A stretch of 56,652 nucleotides of DNA from Alphaproteobacteria bacterium. Lineage in GTDB: Bacteria; Pseudomonadota; Alphaproteobacteria; UBA7985; JAUIBT01. Every line of letters starts with the position of its first letter. The stretch's first letter is position 1. A program made the translations under genes and the position numbers. Below the pieces are notes generated by a model that was not told where the DNA came from, searched no databases, and saw nothing but the letters and a program-made list of their open reading frames with translations. Shown piece after piece: positions 39,250-48,277 of the stretch. The stretch spans positions 1-56,652 of the forward strand of contig JAUIDR010000020.1 in assembly GCA_030428565.1 (NCBI GenBank), read 5' to 3'.

Positions 39250-42200
39250 TCAAGCAGGCTGCGGCCAATCTGTCGCGACCTTTAGTTCGGCGATAGCCGC
39301 CTCTGCTTTGGCGCGCTGTTTTGTTGCCGCCTCCATCCACACCGGGCCGTAACCGCGGATGTCGAGTGGTGCTTTGGCTATGGCCTCCAGCGCCTCAAAT
39401 GGGGCCTTACGTGATGCCGCTGCCATGGTCGCCAGCGCCTGTTCGTACCAGACGATGAATTCGCGGTTTAAACGCCGTTCCTTGCTGTAGCCGAATAGGT
39501 CGAGCGGGCCGCCACGAAGACCCTTCAGACGCGCAAGCACCGCCAGCGCCGGGCGCAACCAAGGGCCGAATTGCCGCTTGACCGGGCGGCCGCGCTCGTC
39601 TTTCTTCCAAGACAGGATCGGCGGGGCCATGTGGTAGTGAATGCGATAATCGCCTTCAAACGCTTCGGCGATTTGATCTTCAAAACCGGTCTGGGTATGC
39701 AGGCGCGCGACCTCGTATTCGTCCTTGTAGGCCATGAGTTTGAACAAGGCTTTGGCGGCCTGCTGGCTCAAGGTCGCAACCTCGCTGGCGGGTCGGACCT
39801 CAGCCAGGCGCTGGGTGAAATCTGCTAGCGCCTGGCGATAGCGCTGGGCGTAGGCTGCATCTTGGTAGTCGACCAAGAAATCAGCGCGCTGGTCGATGAT
39901 GGCTTCCAGGGCTTGCGCGGGCTCAAAGCTGGGCTTGAGATAAGGTTCAAGTGCCTCGGGTTTGGCCGCGATCAGGCGTCCTAAGTCAAAGGCCAGGGCG
40001 TTCTTGTCAATCGCCACGCCGTTCAAAGCGATGGCGCGCTTCAGGGCAGGTTCGCCGACTGGAACCAAGCCTTGCTGCCAGGCATAGCCCAACATCATAA
40101 CGTTGGCGAAAACACTGTCGCCCAACAGGGTCTCAGCGGTGGCGTTGGCGTCAAAGCTGGCCAGATTGTCTGCACCGATGGCTCCGGCGATGACCTGGCG
40201 ACGCGCATCAAGGCGCAGATCGGCATCGCGATTGAGCACAATGTCACCCGTCGGCATGGCGGCCATGTTCAAGACGGCGCGCGTGCCAGCGCGGTAATGG
40301 ACCGACGCCTTGGGCGAGGCCGAGACCACCGCATCGCAGCCGATCAGCGCGTCGGCGCTTGCGGTGTCAATGCGCACTTGATTGAGGCCGCTGGGCGTAT
40401 CGCTCAGGCGGATATAGGAGAGGACTGGCCCGAACTTCTGCGCAAAACCGGTGAAGTCCAAGACGCTGGAGCCCTTGCCTTCCAAGTGTGCGGCCATGGT
40501 GATGAGCGCGCCCACCGTTACGACGCCGGTGCCACCAACACCCGTTACCAGCAGGTCAAAGGGGGCATCAAGCTTCGAAGGCCGGGGCAGGGGCAGGCTG
40601 GCAAGCGTTGCGTCAAGATCCAAGGCCACGCCCTGCTTTTTGCGACGTTGACCGCCTTCGATGGTCACAAAACTGGGGCAAAAACCTTGCAGGCAAGAAA
40701 AGTCCTTGTTGCAGGTGGAAAGATTGACCTGGCGCTTGCGGCCAAATTCGGTCTCCAGCGGCTCGATGCTGAGGCAGTTGCTCTCTATCGAACAGTCGCC
40801 GCAACCCTCGCAGACCAGCGGGTTGATGTAAGCAAAACGAGCGGGATCTTCTAAGGTGCCGCGCTTGCGACGGCGGCGTTTTTCGGTGGCGCAGGTCTGC
40901 TCGTAGATCAGAACGCTTACGCCTTTCACGCTGCGCATCTCGCGCTGTACAGCGTCCAGCTCACGGCGGTGATGCAAGGTCGCGCCTTGCGGGAAGTCGG
41001 AAAGGCGGAATTTCTCAGGGTGGTCAGAGATCAAGGCGATACGCTCAACGCCTTCGGCGCGGCTGATATGGGCGATGGCCTGGACGCTGACTGGGCCGTC
41101 TACGGGCTGGCCGCCGGTCATGGCGACAGCATCGTTGAACAAGATCTTATAGGTGATGTTGGCCTTGGCCGCGATGGCCTGGCGAATAGCCATCGAGCCC
41201 GAGTGATACCAGGTGCCTTCGCCCAGGTTTTGGAAGGTGTGCTTGTGGCCCGAAAATTGCGAGGCCACGGACCAGGCCACGCCTTCGCCGCCCATCTGGG
41301 CAAAGCCGCCCGTGTTGCGGTTCATCCAAGAGGCCATAACGTGGCAGCCGATGCCTGCGCCAGCGCGGCTGCCTTCGGGCACCTTGGTCGAGCTGTTGTG
41401 CGGGCAGCCCGAGCAGAAATAAGGCGTGCGGTTGGCGCCTTCGACTTGCAACATGATGGGCTCTTGCCGGGTCAGGCGCTCGGCTTTGGCGGGCAAGTTC
41501 TCGTCGGGGAAAAAGCGATTGAGGCGGTCGGCCACGATGGGAACCAACTGCAGTGGGCTGAGTTCACCAGACCAAGGCACCAAGGCTTCATCGGCCTGGC
41601 TGGTGAATTTGCCGACCATGCGCTCGGGCTTGTCGCCCGGCCAGTCATAGAAATACTCTTTGAATTGGCTCTCGATAATGCCGCGCTTTTCCTCAACGAC
41701 CAGCACCTCTTTCTTACCGCGCACGAAATCCAGAGCGTCGCGGCGCGCCAGGGGCCAGACCATGCCCACCTTGTAAATGTCGATGCCCAGGCGGCGGCAG
41801 GCCGCCTCGCCGATGCCCAACAGCCGCAGGGCTTCCATGAGGTCCAGGTGGGCCTTGCCGGTGGTAACGATACCGAAAATGGCGTGATCAACCTCATAAA
41901 TATGCTTGTCGATGGGGTTGGCTTCAACGAAAGCCTCGACCGCCTTCAGCTTGGCGCCCATGCGGGTCTCGATCTCAGCGCTGGGTGGATCGGCTGGGCG
42001 AATATGGATGCCACCGGGATACTCTGGCAAAGTCGGCGTGATGAAATCGCGTTCTGTGGGCAGCTCGACCGAGCGCGCGGACTCGACGGTCTCAGAGATG
42101 GCCTTGAAACCGACCCAGGTTGACGAAAAGCGGGATAGGGCAATGCCGTAGGCGCCAAAATCAAGGTATTCTTCGACGCTGGCCGGATTGAGCGTTGGCA

Positions 42201-42720
42201 TGAACCAAGCCAGAAAGGTCGCGTCCGACTGATGCGGCATGGAGGAGGAGACGCAGCCGTGGTCGTCGCCGGCGACCACCAATACGCCCCCCTTGGGGGC
42301 TGTGCCGTAGAAGTTGCCGTGCTTTAGGGCATCGCCGGAGCGGTCTACGCCGGGGCCTTTGCCATACCACATGGAAAAGACACCCTCGACCTCAGCCCCA
42401 TCTTGCAAGTGGGCTTGCTGCGCGCCGATCACAGCGGTTGCGCCTAGATCCTCGTTGATGGCGGGCATAAAGGTAATGCGCTCTTGCTCTAAGCGTTGTT
42501 TGGCGCGCCACATTTCCAGGTCCAGCGCCCCAAGCGGCGACCCGCGATAGCCCGACACGAAACCCGCCGTGTTGTGGCCCGCTTGGCGGTCGCGCTCGGC
42601 TTGGTCGAACATGATCCGCGTCAGGGCCTGCGTGCCAGTCAGAAAGACGCGGCCGGTCTTGCGCGTATAGCGATCTTCAAGGGCATAGGGATCAAGCGGG
42701 GTAGGTGTAGGGCTCAGCAT
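39250..42720 (-). CDS. indolepyruvate ferredoxin oxidoreductase, single-chain
   Basis: An 1156-aa 2-oxoacid:ferredoxin oxidoreductase with the alpha and beta parts in one chain. It opens with the pyrimidine-binding region RVFLTGTQALTRIMFDQAE and SGYRGSPLGALD. Thiamine-diphosphate binding follows (GCHVMASWMNRNTGGFAQMG and AVAMTGGQPVDG). A ferredoxin-like [4Fe-4S] site lies at about 636-648 (CEGCGDCSIESNC), with a further Cys cluster CNKDFSCLQGFCPS. The C-terminal gamma-type domain starts DLLVTGVGGTGVVTVGALI. It oxidatively decarboxylates aryl- or branched-chain 2-oxoacids to acyl-CoA with ferredoxin as acceptor; arylacetyl-CoA output would link to the paa genes nearby. An Lrp regulator diverges from it. 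Confidence 0.94.
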   Translation of the reverse strand: MLSPTPTPLDPYALEDRYTRKTGRVFLTGTQALTRIMFDQAERDRQAGHNTAGFVSGYRGSPLGALDLEMWRAKQRLEQERITFMPAINEDLGATAVIGAQQAHLQDGAEVEGVFSMWYGKGPGVDRSGDALKHGNFYGTAPKGGVLVVAGDDHGCVSSSMPHQSDATFLAWFMPTLNPASVEEYLDFGAYGIALSRFSSTWVGFKAISETVESARSVELPTERDFITPTLPEYPGGIHIRPADPPSAEIETRMGAKLKAVEAFVEANPIDKHIYEVDHAIFGIVTTGKAHLDLMEALRLLGIGEAACRRLGIDIYKVGMVWPLARRDALDFVRGKKEVLVVEEKRGIIESQFKEYFYDWPGDKPERMVGKFTSQADEALVPWSGELSPLQLVPIVADRLNRFFPDENLPAKAERLTRQEPIMLQVEGANRTPYFCSGCPHNSSTKVPEGSRAGAGIGCHVMASWMNRNTGGFAQMGGEGVAWSVASQFSGHKHTFQNLGEGTWYHSGSMAIRQAIAAKANITYKILFNDAVAMTGGQPVDGPVSVQAIAHISRAEGVERIALISDHPEKFRLSDFPQGATLHHRRELDAVQREMRSVKGVSVLIYEQTCATEKRRRRKRGTLEDPARFAYINPLVCEGCGDCSIESNCLSIEPLETEFGRKRQVNLSTCNKDFSCLQGFCPSFVTIEGGQRRKKQGVALDLDATLASLPLPRPSKLDAPFDLLVTGVGGTGVVTVGALITMAAHLEGKGSSVLDFTGFAQKFGPVLSYIRLSDTPSGLNQVRIDTASADALIGCDAVVSASPKASVHYRAGTRAVLNMAAMPTGDIVLNRDADLRLDARRQVIAGAIGADNLASFDANATAETLLGDSVFANVMMLGYAWQQGLVPVGEPALKRAIALNGVAIDKNALAFDLGRLIAAKPEALEPYLKPSFEPAQALEAIIDQRADFLVDYQDAAYAQRYRQALADFTQRLAEVRPASEVATLSQQAAKALFKLMAYKDEYEVARLHTQTGFEDQIAEAFEGDYRIHYHMAPPILSWKKDERGRPVKRQFGPWLRPALAVLARLKGLRGGPLDLFGYSKERRLNREFIVWYEQALATMAAASRKAPFEALEAIAKAPLDIRGYGPVWMEAATKQRAKAEAAIAELKVATDWPQPA

Positions 42721-42872
42721 GATAAGCTCGCGGGACGGGTGAGAGAGGCGGTAAGTATACCAGGCTGGTCCTGATGAAACTCTTCAACTTCTTCGGAGCA
42801 ATCGGCTATAATTGACAAAATTACGCAAAAATGTTCACGATATCGGATAAAAATTCCGATTGCGGGGGCGAA

Positions 42873-43346
42873 ATGAAATTGGATGCAAAAGACGCGCTCT
42901 TGCTGCGCTTGCTGCAAGAAGATTGCCGGATCTCAAACGCAGAACTGGCCGAGCGCCTGGGTGTGTCCCCGTCGGCCTGCTACCGGCGGGTGAAATCGCT
43001 TGAGGATGCGGGCATAATTGAGGGCTACGGCGCGCGCATCAACGCGGCCAAGGCGGGCCTTGGTTTTCAGGTCATTGTGCACGTGCAGCTCACCCGCCAC
43101 GAGCAAGAACATATGCGCCAGTTTATACAGGCCATGCAGCGCTGGGATGAGGTGTTGGAGTGCTATGGCACTTCAGGGCAGGCTGACTATCACTTGCGGG
43201 TTCTGGTCAAGGATATTGAGGCCTACAATCGCTTTTTGGAAGATAAGCTGTTTACCATGCCCGCCGTACAGAGCGCGCAGACCAACATGGTCTTGCGGGT
43301 CTCAAAGCAGCACAGCGTTTTGCCGATTTGCGCGACAGCGGACTAG
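42873..43346 (+). CDS. Lrp/AsnC-family transcriptional regulator
   Basis: A 157-aa Lrp-type regulator from ATG 42873, preceded by GGGGGCG; an upstream frame from 42831 adds a non-conserved segment. N-terminal HTH: DAKDALLLRLLQEDCRISNA, then ELAERLGVSPSACYRRVKSL. The C-terminal RAM domain has VHVQLTRHEQEHMRQF and YGTSGQADYHLRVLVKDIEA. Lrp proteins sense amino acids; sitting divergently from indolepyruvate:ferredoxin oxidoreductase it probably responds to an aromatic or branched amino acid and controls that gene (inference). The stop codon TAG is supplied by the first unit of a 13-bp repeat array that begins at 43340. Confidence 0.93.
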   Translation: MKLDAKDALLLRLLQEDCRISNAELAERLGVSPSACYRRVKSLEDAGIIEGYGARINAAKAGLGFQVIVHVQLTRHEQEHMRQFIQAMQRWDEVLECYGTSGQADYHLRVLVKDIEAYNRFLEDKLFTMPAVQSAQTNMVLRVSKQHSVLPICATAD

Positions 43347-43443
43347 GGCTGGGGACTAGGGCCAAGGACTAGGGTTGGGGAGCGGGGCCAGGGACTGGGG
43401 TCGGGGAGTAAGGCCAGGGATCGGTACCAGGGACTGGAGCTGG
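43340..43443. repeat. 13-bp tandem repeat (8 units) spanning the 3' ends of two convergent genes
   Basis: Eight 13-bp units run without a break from 43340 to 43443: GGACTAGGGCTGG, GGACTAGGGCCAA, GGACTAGGGTTGG, GGAGCGGGGCCAG, GGACTGGGGTCGG, GGAGTAAGGCCAG, GGATCGGTACCAG and GGACTGGAGCTGG. The CTAG in units 1 and 3 gives TAG on both strands: unit 1 ends the Lrp gene (43344-43346), and unit 3 ends the isomerase gene (43369-43371 on the minus strand). Units 4-8 encode the Pro-rich tail of the isomerase in shifting frame. Confidence 0.95.
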
Positions 43444-44193
43444 GGTTTCGGACAGATCAAACAAGCGCCCGGGGCCCCGGCCTTGTGTCGGCTGACCCGC
43501 CAAGCGCAAAAGATGCCAGCACAGCGCTTGATTGCTGGTCACGACCGGTTTGCCAATTCGCCGCTCGGCCTCCTCGATGACGCCGAAGGTCTGTAGGTTC
43601 GTGCAGGGAATGAACAGAGCATCCAGGTCCGCACTTTCGCTCAACATCACCAGGGCCTCTAAGATCGAGGCGGGGGAAATTCGGGCCACCTTGGGGTCTT
43701 CGATCTGCTCGAAAGAACCGAAGGCCGCGATCTCAAAGCCTTGATCTTGCAGCAAGTTGCGCATGACCGCCGAGACGCTCTCAATGTAGGGCGTTAGGAA
43801 GCCAAGCTTGCCAACCTCGAGCGCCTGCAGGGCCGCGACTGCCGCGCGAATAGGGTCGCTGACGGCTGCGGTGGGGTGTTTGGCCTGCACCATCTTTTCG
43901 ACCCGGTCCGAGCCAATGACCGTCGCGCCCGAGGTGCAAGCATAGCCGACGGCCGCCATGGGCGCGCCCGCTGGCAGTAGGCTGGCAGCTTCAGGAATAC
44001 GATCGGCCATAGCCGCCAGACTAGCGGGGGTCACGTCGTTTTCCATACGGATACGGGTTTGAAACAGTCCCTGACCAGGCGCTGTAAAGCAGCGCAGGGC
44101 CTCGATGGGCAGCGTTTCGTCGGTCTCCAGCAAAATCAGGCCGAAGGCGGCTTGATGGCTGGCGGGTGGTCCGAGGTCGTAAGGTAGGGCCAT
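43369..44193 (-). CDS. Asp/Glu racemase-superfamily enzyme (maleate isomerase / EutA-like)
   Basis: A 274-aa protein of the maleate isomerase/arylmalonate decarboxylase family. Both catalytic cysteines are present: C86 in VGYACTSGATVIG and C197 in FIPCTNLQTFGVIEEAE. Having both favours an isomerase or racemase over arylmalonate decarboxylase, which has only the second. Related EutA proteins occur in ectoine utilisation clusters. The last 26 residues (ETPAPVPGTDPWPYSPTPVP and beyond) are a Pro-rich tail encoded by the 13-bp array, so the original C-terminus was probably near 248. It is 15 bp downstream of the M24 hydrolase, in one leftward operon. Confidence 0.85.
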   Translation of the reverse strand: MALPYDLGPPASHQAAFGLILLETDETLPIEALRCFTAPGQGLFQTRIRMENDVTPASLAAMADRIPEAASLLPAGAPMAAVGYACTSGATVIGSDRVEKMVQAKHPTAAVSDPIRAAVAALQALEVGKLGFLTPYIESVSAVMRNLLQDQGFEIAAFGSFEQIEDPKVARISPASILEALVMLSESADLDALFIPCTNLQTFGVIEEAERRIGKPVVTSNQALCWHLLRLAGQPTQGRGPGRLFDLSETPAPVPGTDPWPYSPTPVPGPAPQP

Positions 44194-44208
44194 GGTCTTG
44201 TCTTTCGA

Positions 44209-45360
44209 TCAGAGGATCGGTAGCTCGCGCGCGGCGCGCGGGGTCAAAAGGCGGCAGCCGCCGTCTGTGATGACGAGATTTTCTTCGTGCACCATCATGC
44301 AGCCGTCAGCCATGGTCAGGCTGGGTTCTAGCGTAATCACCATGCCCGGCTTTAAGGCGGTGGTATCCCAATCCACGATGGAAGGTGTCTCGGTTAGCTG
44401 CATGCCAAGGCCGTGGCCCATGCGGCCGACGCTGCCCGATTGCCCGCTTGGAGCGGGGAACTCGGCGTCGATCACAGCCTGCATGACGCTAAACAAATCG
44501 GCCATGCTGGCACCGGGACGCGCAGCGGCTAGGCCTGCCTCGGTCGCGCGCCACAGGCAATCATAGCCCCGCTTGCTGCGATCATCGGCGGCACCAATGG
44601 CAAAGTTGCGGTCAAAATCGCAGAAATAGCCGCGCCGTGTTGCGCCGGTATCCAACATCAGTACGTCGCCCCGTTTCAGCGGTTGCGCGCCTGGCGGAGA
44701 GATTACATCGCCGTAGCCGCCCGGTCCCGCACCGCCGACCAGATAGGGCACATCTTCGGCCCCTTCTTCTAGCAGCGCAATTTTGAAGGCCCGAAAGGCT
44801 TGGTCCAAGCTCTGGCCTTGGCTGAAAAGCTGCGGGGCGCGAGCAAAAGCGCGCCCTGCGATTTGGCACATGGTCTCGATGGCCTCGATCTCCAGGGCTG
44901 ATTTGACCTGACGTAGGCCGTTGAGCAGCTCGGAAGCACAAATGAACTGGCTGTTGGCTAAGCCCGCATCCAGGCGTTGAAAATCATTCAGCGGCATGCG
45001 CAAGCAAGCTTCGCGCCCCTTGGGCAGCCCAATGCGCGAAAAAGGGGCCAAGGCATCCAGCAGTAGGCTCACCCCGTCATCGTCGGGGTGCGGGGCGGAC
45101 CAGCTGCGGATGTCCTTAATCCAGGTTTGCGCCATCAACTCGGCCCCGATCGAAGGAATAATAGCGATCGGCGCTGCCTTGGCCGGGACGACCAGATACC
45201 AAGGCCGCGCGGGCGAGAGCCAAAACAAGGTGCGAAACCCGGTGAGCCAGCGGATTTCCGCTTCGCTCGTCAGCAACAGTGCGTCGAGCCCAGCCTCCGC
45301 CATACCTGCATGCAGGCGTGCTAGGCGTTGTTCGAATTCAACTTGGGGAAAATCGGGCAT
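44209..45360 (-). CDS. M24-family metallohydrolase (Xaa-Pro peptidase / ectoine hydrolase-like)
   Basis: A 383-aa protein with a creatinase N-terminal domain (about 10-145, LTSEAEIRWLTGFRTLFWLS) and a pita-bread catalytic domain. Metal ligands are visible: D237 (LMLDTGATRRG), D248 (FCDFDRNF), H316 (RMGHGLGMQLTE), E345 (ITLEPSL) and E359/E360 (MVHEENLVI). The family includes aminopeptidase P, prolidase, creatinase and the ectoine hydrolase DoeA, which cleaves C-N bonds in non-peptide substrates. Its operon partner is a maleate-isomerase/EutA-like enzyme, and a diaminopropionate ammonia-lyase-like gene diverges, so a small-molecule substrate is more likely than a peptide (inference). Confidence 0.88.
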   Translation of the reverse strand: MPDFPQVEFEQRLARLHAGMAEAGLDALLLTSEAEIRWLTGFRTLFWLSPARPWYLVVPAKAAPIAIIPSIGAELMAQTWIKDIRSWSAPHPDDDGVSLLLDALAPFSRIGLPKGREACLRMPLNDFQRLDAGLANSQFICASELLNGLRQVKSALEIEAIETMCQIAGRAFARAPQLFSQGQSLDQAFRAFKIALLEEGAEDVPYLVGGAGPGGYGDVISPPGAQPLKRGDVLMLDTGATRRGYFCDFDRNFAIGAADDRSKRGYDCLWRATEAGLAAARPGASMADLFSVMQAVIDAEFPAPSGQSGSVGRMGHGLGMQLTETPSIVDWDTTALKPGMVITLEPSLTMADGCMMVHEENLVITDGGCRLLTPRAARELPIL

Positions 45361-45553
45361 GAGGCAGGCAAGTGTGCTAGGGCAGGGACAGCCTCAGTCT
45401 GGCTAAGCCTCGGCCAAGCAGCGCGACCAGGAGCGACAGTCTAGCGGTCAGAGGGTCGCTATCAAAACGGCGAGGCAGGGGCCAAGGCGGCAGTCTGGCG
45501 CTCACAAGGACAGCCACCGAGAGGGGCAGGACACAGCTAGGAGACCAAGCGGC

Positions 45554-46642
45554 ATGCAAATTATGGACAACCCCTTTCGCGGCCAAGTGATCGACGATCA
45601 GCAATGGGGCCTGACCCAAGGCCAAGTGAGCGACGATGTTGAGGCAGTGGCGCGCTTGATGAATGTGTGCCCGGCGGCTCATCAGACGCCGCTGGCGACG
45701 CCCCAGCAGCTGGCAGAGGCCCTGGGCATTGCCGGATTGGCGGTCAAGGATGAACGCGGACGCATGGGGCTGGGCAGCTTTAAGTCCTTGGGTGCGGCCT
45801 ATGCCATTGCCAAGCGTGCGGTGGCCGCTGCCGGCGGATCACTGGACCCCGACACCCTGGCCCAAGCGTTGCAGGGGCAGACCTTTGTCTGCGCGAGCGC
45901 GGGTAATCACGGCCTGTCACTGGCAGCGGGCGCGCGGGTGTTTGGCGCGGACGCTGTGGTCTACCTGTCTGACACTGTGCCCGAAGCTTTTGCTCAGCGC
46001 TTGATGGATAAGGGCGCGCAGGTGGTGCGCGAAGGCGCTGACTACGAAGCTAGCATGGCCGCCGCCCTGGCAGCTGCGGCAGACAAAGGTTGGACGCTGC
46101 TATCAGATTCAACCTGGCCCGGCAGCGTCGAGGGCGGGCGCGATGTCATGGAAGGTTATACCTTGATGGCTGATGAAGCGGTGCGCCAGTGGCAAGAAGC
46201 TATGGGCGACGCACCGCCCAGCCATATCTTTTTGCAAGCCGGTGTTGGCGGTCTGGCGGCGGGTAGCGCGGTGATCTTCCGCAAGGTTTGGGGCGATGCA
46301 CCGCTTATCGTCGTTGTTGAGCCCGACGCCGCCCCGGCGCTTTATGAGAGCGTCAAGCAAGGCCAGCTGGTTGAGACCCAAGGCCCCAGTTCGGATATGG
46401 GGCGCTTGGATTGCAAGGTGGCTTCGCACTTGGCGCTTAAGGCTCTGGCCAATATGGCCGACGCCTTCCAACTGATCAGCGATACAGAGTGTGAGCAGCA
46501 GATCGCTCGGCTTGACGGCGAGGGCTTGGCGGCCTCGGCCTCTGGCGGGGCAGGCTTTGCGGGCCTTGCGCTGAGCGCAGCGGCGGGGCAGCTCCCCGCC
46601 AATGCTCGCGCCTTGGTTATTGTCAGCGAAGGGCCGACCTAG
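45554..46642 (+). CDS. PLP-dependent diaminopropionate ammonia-lyase-like enzyme
   Basis: A 362-aa fold type II PLP enzyme. The Schiff-base lysine is K77 in GLGSFKSLGAAYAIAK. The family-specific stretch VCASAGNHGLSLAAGARVFG binds phosphate. DSTWPGSVEGGRDVMEGYTL followed by MADEAV, then IFLQAGVGGLAAGSAV and VVEPDAAPALYESV, match diaminopropionate ammonia-lyase (DpaL/YgeX) more than threonine dehydratase. DpaL (about 398 aa) turns 2,3-diaminopropionate into pyruvate and two ammonia; this copy is shorter. TAGGAG precedes the ATG (45554, or in-frame 45563). It diverges from the M24/isomerase operon across 193 bp in which no clear promoter was seen. Confidence 0.83.
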   Translation: MQIMDNPFRGQVIDDQQWGLTQGQVSDDVEAVARLMNVCPAAHQTPLATPQQLAEALGIAGLAVKDERGRMGLGSFKSLGAAYAIAKRAVAAAGGSLDPDTLAQALQGQTFVCASAGNHGLSLAAGARVFGADAVVYLSDTVPEAFAQRLMDKGAQVVREGADYEASMAAALAAAADKGWTLLSDSTWPGSVEGGRDVMEGYTLMADEAVRQWQEAMGDAPPSHIFLQAGVGGLAAGSAVIFRKVWGDAPLIVVVEPDAAPALYESVKQGQLVETQGPSSDMGRLDCKVASHLALKALANMADAFQLISDTECEQQIARLDGEGLAASASGGAGFAGLALSAAAGQLPANARALVIVSEGPT

Positions 46643-46656
46643 GCGGCGCGCAGCGC

Positions 46657-47160
46657 CTAACCAACACCCGGCACGCTCATATCAAGCGGAGGGCCAGCGA
46701 AGCGCATGTGGTGGCGTGCGCCGGATTCCTCGATCGCGGCCATATCCTCGGGGATGGCGAACTGCCCACGGGCCATTTCGGCGAAAAAATTCTCAAAGCC
46801 GCCTGGCGTAAGCATGACCAGGTGACGGCAGGGCGTATCGCCGATGACTTGGAAGGTGTGGACCTTGCCGCGCGGCACAAACACCGCTTCACCGGCCTGC
46901 TTGACCAGGGTCTGACCGTCCAGGAAAAACTTCAGCGTTCCGGTGACGATATAGAAGGTCTCATCCTCGGCGTCGTGAATGTGTTGCGGCGGTCCCGAGC
47001 CGATGGGCGAAATGCTGTCAACCAAGGACAAAGCACCGCCGGTTTGTTCCGATGAAATCAGAATGCGATAGAGCACGCCGTTCCAATTGAGCATGTCCGG
47101 TGCCTCGTCAAGGCTGCCCGCGAGGGTGGCGAAATCGGCCAGATTGATGCTGTCTAACAT
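46657..47160 (-). CDS. cupin-domain protein
   Basis: A 167-aa single-domain cupin, started at ATG 47160 (MLDSINLADFATLAG) because GGAGG lies directly upstream; a frame from 47211 adds 17 non-conserved residues. Cupin motif 1 is visible as PPQHIHDAEDETFYIVTG (metal ligands two His and one Glu), with motif 2 as GEAVFVPRGKVHTFQV (final His ligand). The protein is similar to quercetin 2,3-dioxygenase-like or regulatory cupins. It converges with the ammonia-lyase-like gene (14 bp apart) and diverges from a LysR gene. The substrate is unknown. Confidence 0.87.
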   Translation of the reverse strand: MLDSINLADFATLAGSLDEAPDMLNWNGVLYRILISSEQTGGALSLVDSISPIGSGPPQHIHDAEDETFYIVTGTLKFFLDGQTLVKQAGEAVFVPRGKVHTFQVIGDTPCRHLVMLTPGGFENFFAEMARGQFAIPEDMAAIEESGARHHMRFAGPPLDMSVPGVG

Positions 47161-47272
47161 GGGAGCCTCCAGGGAAAAGAGAGGGCGGTTCTGAACCGCT
47201 TGGGATGTCAAAACCCTAGCTCTACTGAAATGATTTGAGAAATTTATTTATTGTATATAATATATTTCTATT

Positions 47273-48274
47273 ATGAATTTTAGTAACTTTGATCTGAACT
47301 TACTACGCGTTTTCAACGCTTTGATGCGCGAAGGTTCGACTGTCAAGGCAGCGGATCGCTTGGGGTTGACACAACCGGCGGTCTCCAATGCCCTTTCGCG
47401 CTTGCGCCATGCCTTGGAGGATCCGCTGTTTGTGCGTCAGGGACAGCGCCTGGTCGCCACCCACTATGCGCAGAGCCTTGAAGCCCCACTGCGCGCACAT
47501 CTAGATGCTTTGGAAGTGCTGTTGGGCGGTCCGCCTGCCTTCGATCCCATGGCCAGCCACGACGAGTTTCGCCTGTCGGGTGCCGACTTTTTCTCCGAAA
47601 TGCTCATGCCGACTTTGGCCGGGGATTTGAACGAAAAGGCGCCAAACGTGCGGGTGCAACTGGTGGACTTGGTGCCCGATTCCTACGTCGATTCCATCGA
47701 GCGTTATCAGGTCGATTTCGCGCTGTTGCCCAAGTCAGACTTCCCCGAATGGGTCGCCTGGCAGCCCCTGTTTTGGTCTGATTTCATCGTCATAGCGCGC
47801 CAGGGCCATCCCCGCCTGCAAGGTCATGTAGCCGTACTACAGGATCGGTCTGGTGACGCGGATAGGCCGGGCGGCGGTTATCCTCAACTACCGCTGGATT
47901 TGTTCTGTAGCATCGACCAGGTCTTGTTCTCGCCCGAGGGCCGCTTTCAGGCCATGGGAGACGCCGCCTTGGCGGAGGTGGGCGCGGAACGCCGCGTTGT
48001 CATGACCCTGCCCAGCTTTGCGGGTGTCTATCGCACAGTCGCGGTCAGCGACTTGATCGCTTTGGTCCCGCGACAGCTCGCTGAAAAGGTCGCCAGCGGT
48101 CTGGGGTTGTCCCTCTTTGCCGCGCCGATGGCGGTGCCTCCCGCTCTCATTGTTTCAGCCTGGCACCGGCGCTATAGCGCGAGCCCGGCTCACCGCTGGT
48201 TGCGGGGGCTGATCGCTGATTTGACCGCACCGCTCAACGCCGGTCTGCCAGCCCTGGGGCCCGGCGTCGAATAG
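47273..48274 (+). CDS. LysR-family transcriptional regulator (NodD/LinR-like)
   Basis: A 333-aa LysR-type regulator beginning NFSNFDLNLLRVFNALMREG, the NodD-like N-terminus with LTQPAVSNALSRLRHALEDP as recognition region (about 33-52). The effector domain is longer than usual and includes RGGGYPQ-like insertion residues (DADRPGGGYPQLPLD near 200). It faces the cupin gene across 112 bp with a strongly AT-rich promoter region (TTTATTTATTGTATATAATA) containing a near -10 TATAAT. It probably controls the cupin gene and itself. It is convergent with the thiolase gene, with only 3 bp between the stops. Confidence 0.92.
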   Translation: MNFSNFDLNLLRVFNALMREGSTVKAADRLGLTQPAVSNALSRLRHALEDPLFVRQGQRLVATHYAQSLEAPLRAHLDALEVLLGGPPAFDPMASHDEFRLSGADFFSEMLMPTLAGDLNEKAPNVRVQLVDLVPDSYVDSIERYQVDFALLPKSDFPEWVAWQPLFWSDFIVIARQGHPRLQGHVAVLQDRSGDADRPGGGYPQLPLDLFCSIDQVLFSPEGRFQAMGDAALAEVGAERRVVMTLPSFAGVYRTVAVSDLIALVPRQLAEKVASGLGLSLFAAPMAVPPALIVSAWHRRYSASPAHRWLRGLIADLTAPLNAGLPALGPGVE

Positions 48275-48277
48275 CTT

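Noticed and set aside
40969-42123. Forward 384-codon open frame
   Set aside because: It is antisense to the indolepyruvate:ferredoxin oxidoreductase gene; long antisense frames are expected in GC-rich DNA.
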